This document shows positions 38,129-47,034 of a stretch of 64,000 nucleotides of DNA, one piece after another. Location of the stretch: the NCBI RefSeq assembly GCF_039871975.1, contig NZ_JBDPLL010000001.1; one strand, 5' to 3'. The stretch is from Trichormus_B sp936914905 (GTDB lineage Bacteria > Cyanobacteriota > Cyanobacteriia > Cyanobacteriales > Nostocaceae). A program made the position numbers and the translations under genes. The notes below the pieces were generated by a model. That model did no database searches. It was not told where the DNA came from and worked only from the letters and a program-made list of their open reading frames with translations. Each line of letters begins with the position of its first letter. Within the stretch, counting starts at the first letter, position 1.

Positions 38129-38572
38129 ATGGCTGAATGGTTAGAACATAGCGTACAGGTAGAAGTAGAGGCTCCTATGGAATTAGTATGGAGTCTCTGG
38201 TCTGATTTAGAACAAATGCCTAAGTGGATGAAATGGATTAATTCAGTGAAAATTTCGCCGGATGATCCAGATATTTCTCTGTGGAAGTTGAGTACAGGAG
38301 GTTTAGAATTTAAGTGGAAATCCAGAATTCTCAAAGTTGTTCCTAACCAGATTATCCAATGGGAATCTGTTGATGGTTTGCCAAATCAGGGCGCAATTCG
38401 CTTTTATGATCGTCATGCTGGGAGTATTGTAAAAATGACTATTTCTTACGCTATCCCTGGTTTTTTCGGTAAACTGATGGATAATTTATTTCTAGGAAAA
38501 GTTGTAGAATCAACAATTCAAGCAGATTTAGAGAGATTCAAAGAATACGCTCTTAATATCAAAGCAGATTGA
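38129..38572 (+). CDS. SRPBCC-fold cyclase/dehydrase-like protein (147 aa)
   Basis: Residues 1-140 form a START/SRPBCC hydrophobic-pocket fold: LEHSVQVEVEAPMELVWSLW, EQMPKWMKWINSVKIS, FKWKSRILKVVPNQIIQWES, VKMTISYAIPGFFGKLMDNL. Such proteins bind lipids, quinones or carotenoids. It follows crtQ directly, as in other Nostocales, which suggests a carotenoid-related helper role; this is inference. The ATG (MAEWLEHS) sits right after a heptamer repeat array with no clear ribosome-binding site. Confidence 0.85.
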   Translation: MAEWLEHSVQVEVEAPMELVWSLWSDLEQMPKWMKWINSVKISPDDPDISLWKLSTGGLEFKWKSRILKVVPNQIIQWESVDGLPNQGAIRFYDRHAGSIVKMTISYAIPGFFGKLMDNLFLGKVVESTIQADLERFKEYALNIKAD

Positions 38573-38575
38573 CAT

Positions 38576-38707
38576 ACTCCCCGCCCTAGAAGGGGCGAGA
38601 TTCTGGGGTCAAACAGCAATTGCAGGCTTAGGCCTGTCTGACATCACCTAAGCCAATGGTTGATGCCCCAAGCATTTGAATATTTTTAGCCGCGTTCTGA
38701 TCCCGTC
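38576..38707 (-). pseudogene. TnpB tail and IS200/IS605 right-end relic
   Basis: The minus strand reads RDQNAAKNIQMLGASTIGLG, the end of a TnpB RuvC domain, followed by stops and a terminal hairpin-forming sequence (CGCCCCTTCTAGGGCGGGGA) that is typical of IS200/IS605 right ends. Nothing upstream of the RDQN motif remains. Confidence 0.6.
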
Positions 38708-38727
38708 AGTTAATTGTCACCTGTCAC

Positions 38728-40578
38728 CTAATTCCCCGTGGGAATAGCCGCGATTAATTTCTGAGTATATTCTTCTTTGGGTTGAAGATAAATGCTTTCT
38801 GCTGTCCCTTCTTCCACTATTTCCCCTTGATTCATTACCAAAATGCGATCGCTCATAAATTTGACCACACTTAAATCATGGGAAATGAAAATATACGTCA
38901 AATTAAAATCTGCTTGCAATTCTTTTAACAAATTCAAAACTTGCGCTTGTACCGAAACATCCAAAGCCGAAACCGACTCATCACAAATAATAAACTGAGG
39001 ATTTAAAGCCAACGACCGCGCAATACAAATCCGTTGACGTTGACCACCTGAAAACTGATGGGGATAACGTTTCATATCATCCGCACTCAATCCCACCCTT
39101 TCTAAAAGTTCTATAGTTCTTTCTTTTCGCTGTTGTTTTGATTTACCCACACTATGAATGAATAACGGTTCCATAACTGCATCACCAATTTTCATCCGGG
39201 GGTCAAGGGAACTAAAAGGATTTTGAAAAACAATTTGCATTTCTCGCCGCAATTTTTGCAACGGTTCTCCTTTAAGGTGAGTGATATTTTGTCCTTTAAA
39301 AATAATTTGACCGCTCATGGGTTCAATTAATCTGAGCAGACTTCTACCCAAAGTGGTTTTACCACAACCAGATTCTCCTACCAATCCCAAAGTTTCGCCT
39401 GGATAAACATCAAAGGAAACAGAATTCACTGCTATATTGTAGCGTTTTGTGCCGCCAAATACTCCCCGCACAGGAAACCCAACTTTGAGATGATGAATTT
39501 GTAAAAGGGGTGATTTTTCTTGCAGATTTACCAATCTTTCGTTAAATTCTTCCTGAGTAATTTGCCCTGGTTTTGCTGGTTCTTTGGCTTGAATTACTAC
39601 CTGTCCACTTTCATCTTCCTGTACACTCATGTAATCAGAAACTGTGAGGAGTTTGTGCGGACGACGATGTAGAGTAGGACGACAAGCTACCAAACCTTTA
39701 GTATAGGGATGTTGGGGATTACTAAAAATTTGCGATACTGCACCATATTCCACAATTTTACCTTTGTACATCACCCCTACTTGGTCAGCAATTTGGGCGA
39801 TTAAACCCAAGTCATGACTAATAAAAATCATCCCCATGTCGCGTTTTTGCTGCAATTCCCGCATCAACTCAACAATGGTTGCTTGTACTGTCACATCTAA
39901 AGCTGTGGTTGGTTCATCAGCAATTAACAGTGATGGGTTACAAGAAATTGCCATTGCAATCATCACCCGTTGTAACTGACCCCCAGAAAGTTGATGGGGA
40001 TAGCGTTTCAGCATCGCTTCTTTGTGTTCTTTCACCAACTGCGCTATTTGATAATCACTGCTTGGAGATAATTTAGAGTCAGTTAACTGGCTACTATCAA
40101 GATATTGCTCGTGAATTTCTTCGTCACTAGGTAAAAGTTTAACTTCTTGTAGACCTGCAATCGCAATTCTCTTGGCTTCAACTGGACTGACCTTTTGATG
40201 ACGCATAATTGCTTCTGTCAGCTGAAACCCAATATCATAAACCGGGTTGAGAGAACTCATGGGTTCTTGAAAAATCATAGCAATATTACCACCCCGGTAA
40301 AGCTGCATTTCTTGGGCAGGTAAAGCCAGTAAATCTAGCGGTTCAGCATTTTCCTGGGGACGAAACCAGATTTGTCCTTCATTAGCTTTACCGGGATATT
40401 GCAACAAACCCATCACAGCTAAAGCCGTTACTGATTTACCACTCCCAGACTCTCCCACTATTCCTAGAGTCTCACCTCGATTTAATTCAAAGCTAATCCC
40501 ATCTACAGCTTTAACTGCGCTGTCATCACCGGAAAATTCAACTTGTAGATTGCGAACCTCTAGGATAGTTTCTTTCAT
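38728..40578 (-). CDS. Oligopeptide ABC transporter ATPase, two ATPase domains fused (DppD-DppF type)
   Basis: A 616-residue cytosolic ATPase with two full ABC domains. Domain 1 has Walker A GESGSGKS, signature HQLSGGQLQR and Walker B SLLIADEPTTALD. Domain 2, from about residue 340, has GESGCGKT, HQFSGGQRQR and FIICDESVSALD (Asp-Glu-Ser instead of DEPT). The layout matches fused DppD/DppF or GsiA-type ATPases that power peptide or glutathione uptake. No permease or binding-protein gene lies nearby. I prefer the ATG at 40578 (MKETILEVRNLQ) over 40620, since the homologous region begins there. Confidence 0.92.
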   Translation of the reverse strand: MKETILEVRNLQVEFSGDDSAVKAVDGISFELNRGETLGIVGESGSGKSVTALAVMGLLQYPGKANEGQIWFRPQENAEPLDLLALPAQEMQLYRGGNIAMIFQEPMSSLNPVYDIGFQLTEAIMRHQKVSPVEAKRIAIAGLQEVKLLPSDEEIHEQYLDSSQLTDSKLSPSSDYQIAQLVKEHKEAMLKRYPHQLSGGQLQRVMIAMAISCNPSLLIADEPTTALDVTVQATIVELMRELQQKRDMGMIFISHDLGLIAQIADQVGVMYKGKIVEYGAVSQIFSNPQHPYTKGLVACRPTLHRRPHKLLTVSDYMSVQEDESGQVVIQAKEPAKPGQITQEEFNERLVNLQEKSPLLQIHHLKVGFPVRGVFGGTKRYNIAVNSVSFDVYPGETLGLVGESGCGKTTLGRSLLRLIEPMSGQIIFKGQNITHLKGEPLQKLRREMQIVFQNPFSSLDPRMKIGDAVMEPLFIHSVGKSKQQRKERTIELLERVGLSADDMKRYPHQFSGGQRQRICIARSLALNPQFIICDESVSALDVSVQAQVLNLLKELQADFNLTYIFISHDLSVVKFMSDRILVMNQGEIVEEGTAESIYLQPKEEYTQKLIAAIPTGN

Positions 40579-40766
40579 AAATCTGGGGTAGTAATTACAG
40601 GGAACAGGAACAGATAACAAAAGACTTCTTCAGCTTTTGATCACCCATAGCGGTAATTTTACCGATTGTTACACGATTTTGGATTTTAGATTGGAAATCC
40701 CCTTCTGTGTCCCGGTTCTAGGTAACTATTGGTTACAATCATCAATTAATTCTTTTCCCCAGTCCC

Positions 40767-42929
40767 CTATAACTTCCGTAAAATCTCTGAAATTAAATGA
40801 CCAGGAACTTTGGATAAAGCCAGATTCTGTCCTTGAATACCTAATTCACTATGGAAAGTCCGAATAATTTTGACTATGTGAGTAAAAGTTGTGTAATAAG
40901 CTTCCGTGTTCTTATTTAAGCCACTTAATGAATGTAGATGATTATCCAAAGAGGCTTCTAAATGCTTAGAAAGGATTTTTTTGTCACCAGTAAAAGATGG
41001 ATCTGTGACTAATTGATAATGAGCTAAACCCAAATTATTCTGTGTTGCCAACACATCAAAACTGATATTTGTGTGACTCAAAGAATCGGCTATTTTCAAG
41101 GTTTCTTGATATGTTTTGATACATAGTTGCAGGAAATTTTGGCGAATTTCTTTAGTTACTTGTGGCAGATTGGCTATGTGCCAGTAGGCAGTACCCAAAT
41201 TATTGCGAGTTCCTGCACAGGCATTAGGAACATGAGCCGATGTACGATATTTTAAAGCTTCCAGGTAGAAATCAACCGCCAATTGTAAGTTTTCCAATGG
41301 TGTTTCATATTGGGATAAATTCCAATAAGCAGTACCAATGTTATTTTGGATCATGCCATACTTGAGAGGTTCATCAGCAGGTTGATAGTAAGTAAGTGCT
41401 GAATTATAAGCTGCGATAGCCTGTTTGAGATGTTCCACAGGCTGGATATGTTGCCCTAAATGCCAATAGGCAGTTCCCAAATTATTTTGACAAGCCGCAT
41501 ATTTCAAAGGATCAGTTTCCTCTGTTCGGTACAGAAGTGCTTCATTGTAAGCTGTAACTGCTTGCTGCCAATTTTCTACAGGGTTAGAAAACCTCGCTAA
41601 ATCACCATAAGCTGTCGCTAAATTGTTCTGCACACGAGCATAAATTTCCGATTGACTATCAGGTGAAATTAGCTTAGTTGCCAAGTGATAAAATTCTATT
41701 CCCTGCTCGATATAAGTTTTGCTGTCATCACCACTCCCTGGTGTGCGGTGCAGCATCCAGTAAAGTGTTCCCAAATCATTTAAAGTATCTGGGAGTTGTG
41801 GTGAAGTGTCATCATAGCTAACTGCTTCCTGATAGGCAATAATGGCCACCATTAAGTTTTCCACAGTTGACTGTCCTTGCTCAATGCGAAGCTGATATAA
41901 TTTCCCTAAATTATTATAAGCTGTTGCTAATTCTTCAGCGCTAGCTTCGTGTATTTGTAATTGTTCAATTTCCCAAAGAAGTTGTTGTGGTTGCAAATTT
42001 CCATCTACATCTTCAGCAATATTTTTGTCGCATGTTGATTTGACTAAAGAAATTAACTCATTGTTAATATGTGAGAAAGATGAAAGTAGAGGAATACTAG
42101 TTTTAACGGCAGATCTTATTGTTGCATTGGCTGATTTATCTTCAATAATTTCTGATGTTCGGTTTAGAAAATCATCATCTTCAATAAACTCGAATTCTTG
42201 AACAGTTTTGTCTAAGAATTCATCAGAGGGAATTGATGCATCAACAATAGATATCTCCAAATTTCCTAAATCTACACTTCGTAAACTAGAGAAATTTTGA
42301 TGATCTCGATTATCAATACTTGGTGTCGGTTCTCCAACAAAGATAAATAGACCTGTCCGACAATGCCAAAATTTTGGTGCTGATTGCTGAATAGCATGCA
42401 ACCAAGGACGGGGAACCCAAAATAGGAGGCTAGATTCTAGAAATGAACTAGGTTCTTGGGTAGCAAAATACTGCTCGCTCAAACGAAGATACTGCAGAAA
42501 TAAACGCTGTACCGCTACTGATTGTTTAGTTAGCAACTCCACACCAACAATTTGAAATGCTGGTATTGGTAACGGACGGCCAGGAGTGTCTTTTGATTCC
42601 CCAACAATCGGTGGAGGATAATTAGCTAACCATTGATTTATCTGTGCTATAGGATTGGGATCATTTAAATTCAACCGCAATGTTACTAACCTTGGATAAG
42701 CTGGAGTGCTAATTCCCCCAGTCTCTGCTGGTTGATATAGCACTTGTCCCACTGGATAAGCCAAGGTTGAATGCAACCGAGTAGCTATTTGATTTCTTAA
42801 ATGTAAGTCATCACATATAGCAAAAAATATCTGTCGTCGCAAGCCAATACTCAGGGCAAATTTTAGGCGTTGATATACTTGCCGATTCCAAGCAAAAATA
42901 TCTGGAGGTAGGATTTCATTCACGCTCAT
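40767..42929 (-). CDS. Large TPR protein of unknown function (720 aa)
   Basis: Residues 1-210 form a conserved cyanobacterial N-terminal domain (LPPDIFAWNRQVYQRLKFAL; RRQIFFAICDDLHLRNQIA; LFLQYLRLSEQYF; SLLFWVPRPWLHAIQQSAP) that looks like an ATPase-like or receptor fold lacking a Walker A. An acidic linker follows (about 240-320). The rest is a long series of TPR-like units with the signature CQNNLGTAYWHLGQ and MIQNNIGTAYWNLSQ, each about 45 residues. No signal peptide. A scaffold or sensor role is likely but unproven. Confidence 0.82.
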   Translation of the reverse strand: MSVNEILPPDIFAWNRQVYQRLKFALSIGLRRQIFFAICDDLHLRNQIATRLHSTLAYPVGQVLYQPAETGGISTPAYPRLVTLRLNLNDPNPIAQINQWLANYPPPIVGESKDTPGRPLPIPAFQIVGVELLTKQSVAVQRLFLQYLRLSEQYFATQEPSSFLESSLLFWVPRPWLHAIQQSAPKFWHCRTGLFIFVGEPTPSIDNRDHQNFSSLRSVDLGNLEISIVDASIPSDEFLDKTVQEFEFIEDDDFLNRTSEIIEDKSANATIRSAVKTSIPLLSSFSHINNELISLVKSTCDKNIAEDVDGNLQPQQLLWEIEQLQIHEASAEELATAYNNLGKLYQLRIEQGQSTVENLMVAIIAYQEAVSYDDTSPQLPDTLNDLGTLYWMLHRTPGSGDDSKTYIEQGIEFYHLATKLISPDSQSEIYARVQNNLATAYGDLARFSNPVENWQQAVTAYNEALLYRTEETDPLKYAACQNNLGTAYWHLGQHIQPVEHLKQAIAAYNSALTYYQPADEPLKYGMIQNNIGTAYWNLSQYETPLENLQLAVDFYLEALKYRTSAHVPNACAGTRNNLGTAYWHIANLPQVTKEIRQNFLQLCIKTYQETLKIADSLSHTNISFDVLATQNNLGLAHYQLVTDPSFTGDKKILSKHLEASLDNHLHSLSGLNKNTEAYYTTFTHIVKIIRTFHSELGIQGQNLALSKVPGHLISEILRKL

Positions 42930-43118
42930 GGTGGCTACAAAAGCCGAAATACACTATATATTTTAAAGTCAGGTAAATAAACTTAACTAGAAAATCTCAT
43001 ATTTCTGATTTTCAAGTAAATGTTTTCTGCTCAGGATAAATAAAGTTTTCAAAGCTTGACAAGACACTGTGTATTGAATTTCACTTATTTAACTGTTATT
43101 TAACGAAAAATAGCAAAA

Positions 43119-43146
43119 TCAGGCTCATCCTAATATGAGAACCTGA
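43119..43146 (-). terminator. psb34: Probable terminator after psb34
   Basis: On the minus strand TCAGGttCTCAT pairs with ATGAGCCTGA (10 bp with a two-base bulge) and is followed by TTTTGCTATTTTT. It lies about 40 bases past the psb34 stop. Confidence 0.7.
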
Positions 43147-43184
43147 GATGCCAAAAAATTAAATTTTATTAAAACATTTTGTGT

Positions 43185-43364
43185 TTAACTGAGGTTGGAA
43201 ACAGAGAAGGCGACAAGAATCAAGCCACCAACTAAAAGCGCAGCAGCAAGCCCTAAAATAACATAAGTACGCTTTTCCCCATCCGTGGGAGGTTCAGCTT
43301 GATAAACCTTGGGTTCACGGGCGAAATTGTTGATAAGACCGCCTTCTTCGTTGGTATAGGGCAT
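43185..43364 (-). CDS. psb34: Psb34, photosystem II assembly protein
   Basis: A 59-residue single-helix thylakoid protein. It begins MPYTNEEGGLINNFAREPKV and has a proline-rich stretch (YQAEPPTDGEKR) before one transmembrane helix (TYVILGLAAALLVGGLIL). This matches the ssl1498/Psb34 family, which binds CP47 assembly intermediates of photosystem II and takes part in exchange of Hlip proteins. An AAGGAATAA sequence lies upstream of the ATG. A probable terminator follows. It is too short for many gene finders. Confidence 0.85.
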   Translation of the reverse strand: MPYTNEEGGLINNFAREPKVYQAEPPTDGEKRTYVILGLAAALLVGGLILVAFSVSNLS

Positions 43365-43724
43365 GAAGTTATTCCTTGTGATCTTTGTTTCGTTTATTTA
43401 ATGTTACATAAATTATAGTTTGTATAGTTTTACTTTCATAAAAATATATAAATGGTTACATCTAGTAAAAAATTATAGTTTTAGCTATAGTTTAAGTATT
43501 GACAAATTAAACAATTTATGGTCTCATTCAATACGGTCAGTATTCTAGTGAGATGCTGTCTTTACGTACTTCCTGACTACAGGATTCACTGATGTTTACT
43601 TTTCTCTAGTAAATTTATTCCTCTTTGAGAAAGAATTTTATCAACATAAATATCCATATAGAATAAATATTTTGCTATATTAATAATAATTAACTATGTG
43701 AGTCTACATCTAAATATTATAATT
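43365..43724. other. Non-coding stretch between divergent psb34 and ATPase relic
   Basis: 360 AT-rich bases. It should contain the psb34 promoter on the minus strand. No clear operator is seen. Confidence 0.45.
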
Positions 43725-45097
43725 ATGCAAAGAATCTCTATAGAAAATTTTGGACCAGTTAAAAGGTTTGAGGCTGATGTAACAGATGTAATGTTATTCA
43801 TTGGAAGCCAAGCAAGCGGAAAAAGCACAATCAGTAAGTCGATTTTTATATTTAAGTCTATTAAAGTAAACATGAAATTAAATTATTTATATATAAAATG
43901 TAGAAAATCTAGAAAATCTAGAGTATTTCCCAAACCATTATATATATAATACCTTACTAATGTCTACCTTACTAATGTTTATAAAAATCTATTTTCTCGA
44001 ATATTTTGGACTGAACCCAGATTCAGAACGATTTAGGATTACATATCAATCAATATTCAAGTGAAAAACAACTAAAGGTTAACAATTTATTTATAAGCTC
44101 TGAAGATAATCTAGATATAAAATTAAGCTTTTCATTAGAGAAAAAGTTAATTTTGCTAATTAGAGAAATTAGAGATATTTTAAATTACAGAACTATTTCT
44201 AAGGAACAACAGAATAAATTTAAGTCATTAGAGGAATCAAGAAAACTGGAATCAACCAGAAGATTACAGGTTAAGAATTTTAAATCACGCATTGATAGTT
44301 TTTTTTGAAGAAACACACTATCCGGTATTTATTCCTGCGGGTAGAAGTTTGATATCTACATTTATTGTTCAACTTCAAGATATTAAATACCCAGATACTT
44401 TAGACTATTTTACTAAATTCTTTGTACAGAGAATTAATTCATTGAAATCTTATTTTACAGATGATTTAAATACTTTTATTCAAAATAAAGATGTTGCTTC
44501 AGATATAGGTATTGATAAATCAATACTATTAAAAATAATCCTCAAGGGTGAATATAGATTTAATGCTGATATTGATAAAGAAATAATTTTTTTAAGAAAT
44601 AACCAGTATGTTAAACTACAAGATGCTTCATCAGGACAGCAAGAGTCAGTTTTGATTTTCTTGCTAATATATTGCTGATATTTGGATATATTTTAGATGA
44701 AACGAGTGTATTTATGGTTTTTGACGAACCATAAGCACATCTTTATCCTGAAACCCAAAGTGATATTGTAGAACTAATTGGTTTATTAGCAAATCTTTAT
44801 CATAATCAAATAATTATAACCACCTATAGTCTCTACATTTTACCTGCTTTAAACAATCTTTATATATGCTCATCAAGTCCCTAAAAATAAAGTTGGTAAT
44901 GAACGAGAAGGGGTAGAAAGTATTGTCCATAGTAAAAGCTGGATTGATCCTGATCGCATTTCAGCTTATCTTATTTCTGAAAATCGCTGTGAATAAATTA
45001 TAAATCAAGAATTAAAATTAATTCAAGCTGAAAAAATATATAGAGCATCCAGTATAATTAACGACAATTTTAATGATTTAGTCAACCTAGATGATTG
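43725..45097 (+). pseudogene. AAA/ABC-type ATPase of a putative defence pair, broken
   Basis: ATG 43725 starts MQRISIENFGPVKRFEADVT, DVMLFIGSQASGKST (Walker A), then frameshifts into QYSSEKQLKVNNLFISSEDN, LDIKLSFSLEKKLILLIREI and EETHYPVFIPAGRSLISTF, ending with KLQDASSGQQESVLIFLL (ABC signature), FMVFDEP, stop, AHLYPETQSDIVELIGLLAN (Walker B and D-loop) and IIITTYSLYILPALNN (switch). This is an SMC/OLD-type AAA_15-like ATPase. At least three frameshifts or stops are present. A small nuclease-like gene follows directly, so it was probably half of a two-gene defence module. Confidence 0.7.
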
Positions 45098-45199
45098 AAA
45101 GATGTGTAACGATTTCTTTATAAAAAGTGAATCTCATGAATTTTGTTATAAGCAAAAAACCCTAATTATCAAAGATTCAGGAAATAAACAATAGTATAG

Positions 45200-46545
45200 G
45201 TGCGATTCATTGTTAGTTGAATCACGGTAATCAGTCCGTACATAAGCTAACCAGCCCAATCTAGCAATAGAAAAGGCTGAACTCTCGGTCTGATATAGGT
45301 GAAAGTCCCATCTACCAGACTCAGGTATGACTCGTTATCTGCCCACACTGACTAGACTTGGTATCTAGAGGGTGAAGCTGGGAACAGGGCATAATCAGGG
45401 ATCTGTTGTGGTGTGACTCTGGTGCTAACGGGGAATTCCTACGGTGAAACAGAGCCTCAAAAAGCAACCAACTTATGAGCAGCACACAACATCAAAACCT
45501 GACTTCATTGGAGCTAAATCCCGCCGCATGTCTGTATAATAGCGGCAAGAGTCCAGGGATTCCAATGGTTGAATTAGCTACACCTAACGGAACAATCAAT
45601 CTAACCGAGGGAACGAATAAAAACGGGTTGAAGGTCAAAGGGAGGTTGAACCCTATGTAGGCTGGACGAGCAGCGGAACCCCTTCAATTCGGGTAGGACA
45701 AACCGTAAATTGGTTTGAGGTGTTTAGAATACACAAATTGGATCAGAGCATGATTAGACACAGAGAGAACTCTAGTGAATCCTGGAAAATGTTACCTTAG
45801 AAGAAATTCCGCCGGAACCTATTCCGCCTACAAAGACGCGTATATAAAGCTATTCAAGTTAGCGACAAGCGGAAAGCGCAGTCACTACAAAAGCTGATTC
45901 TGAAATCTACCTCTGCAAGATTACTGGCTATCCGTCAAGTAACACAGCTAAATGCTGAGAAAAAGACAGGGGGAATAGACGGGAAAACCCCACTCTCGTT
46001 TGAGCAAAGGTTTGAACTAAGTGAGAAGCTTAGAACCGAAGGTAATAACTGGAAACATCAGGGATTACGTGAAATACTCATTCCCAATAAGGATGGTAAA
46101 ACCCGGATTCTCAAAGTCCCTACTATTGCAATTACTAGACAAAGCATTCCCATCAGTTCCTTACTCCGAAAACAAACACATTAATGTCAAAGGAGAGAAG
46201 TCACCCTAGGACAGTGATTTAACTTATTGGAGCAAACGCAACAGTAAGTTATACGACGATAAAACCTCTAGAGCAATTAAACGGCAAAACCATAAATGTG
46301 GACATTGTGGATTAAAAATGCTTAGTGATGACAAAGTACATCTCCATCAACATGATGGAAACTATCAAAACTGGAAAACTAAAAACCTTCTAGCAATACA
46401 TGGAAGCTGCCACGATTATATCCATATCCGCAAGCGCGAAAGCTAAGAACATCTAAATCTGGGCGTGGGACTTTCACCACACCCAGATTTAGATTTAACT
46501 GAGAGGGGCGGGGAATAATGTCTCTCCTCGACTCAACCAGTTACC
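45200..46545 (+). mobile_element. Group II intron, internally deleted
   Basis: The 5' end GTGCGATTC fits the group II consensus GUGYG. It is followed by a structured domain I region (cggtctgatataggtgaaag, gctgggaacagggc), an ORF relic, and a 3' hairpin region with GAGAGGGGCGGGGAATAATG paired loosely to CTCTCCTC, where domain V is expected. It interrupts a nuclease-like gene whose text resumes after about 46545. The 3' boundary is approximate. About 1.35 kb is roughly half the usual length of an intron with an encoded protein. Confidence 0.7.
45786..46446 (+). pseudogene. Group II intron reverse transcriptase/maturase, core deleted
   Basis: The N-terminal RT0 region is visible: TRIYKAIQVSDKRKAQSLQK, LILKSTSARLLAIRQVTQLN, KKTGGIDGKTPLSFEQRFEL, WKHQGLREILIPNKDGKTRI. 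It then jumps to the C-terminus: HINVKGEKSP, a stop, DLTYWSKRNSKLYDDKTSRA, CGHCGLKMLSDDKVHLHQHD and LAIHGSCHDYIH, the HNH endonuclease domain. The RT palm with YADD and the maturase X domain, about 300 residues, are absent. The intron cannot mobilise itself. Confidence 0.75.
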
Positions 46546-47034
46546 AACAACAATGGTAAAGAGATTTGTAAGATGAAGGTAGATGGTTGTTTAATTACAG
46601 AAGGTGAAAGATGTGATTATCTAATTGTATCCTGTGAAGATAAACTAGCGTTTTTGTGGAATTAAAAGGACATGATTTAAAGAAAGCAATTGGACAAATA
46701 GATTCATCTATAACTAAACTGCTGACTGAAATACAAGAACTCAAAATTCATGCACGTATTGTATGAAATATAAATCCAACTCCTGATATTAATAGTTCTG
46801 TTGAAATTAAACTCAAGAAATGTCTTAAAAAACAAAATGGTAAAGATACTGTTGATCTGATCAAATATAAAAGTAACTTCTGAGAAGAAAGTATGTGAAC
46901 TAGGACTCATACAGAATATATCTCAAACTCTTATTTCTCTGCATTCTCTGCGCCTCTGTGGTTCGTGATATCAAAAGTTAGATCCCCAGTTAGATCCCCA
47001 ACTTTTCCCAAATGTCAGGGATCTAAAATATTAG

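Larger units (their letters stand above)
45102..46905 (+). pseudogene. PD-(D/E)XK-like nuclease partner, interrupted by a group II intron
   Basis: The 5' exon (45102-45199) encodes MCNDFFIKSESHEFCYKQKT, LIIKDSGNKQ. After the intron, from about 46546, it continues NNGKEICKMKVDGCLITEGE, RCDYLIVSCEDKLA, a one-base frameshift, FVELKGHDLKKAIGQIDSSI and TKLLTEIQELKIHARIV, then a TGA and further coding text. The spacing of the Asp in CDYLI and FVELKG fits the D-x(n)-ExK core of a PD-(D/E)XK nuclease fold. I know of no name for the family. The intron, a frameshift and at least two stops disable it. Confidence 0.6.

Noticed and set aside
45475..45660. 61-residue frame inside the group II intron
   Set aside because: It lies in the structured RNA part upstream of the RT gene and matches no protein.
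46980..47034. Terminator after thiO-thiG
   Set aside because: TTAGATCCC and GGGATCTAA can pair, but with a loop of about 20 bases and no proper T tract, so support is weak.
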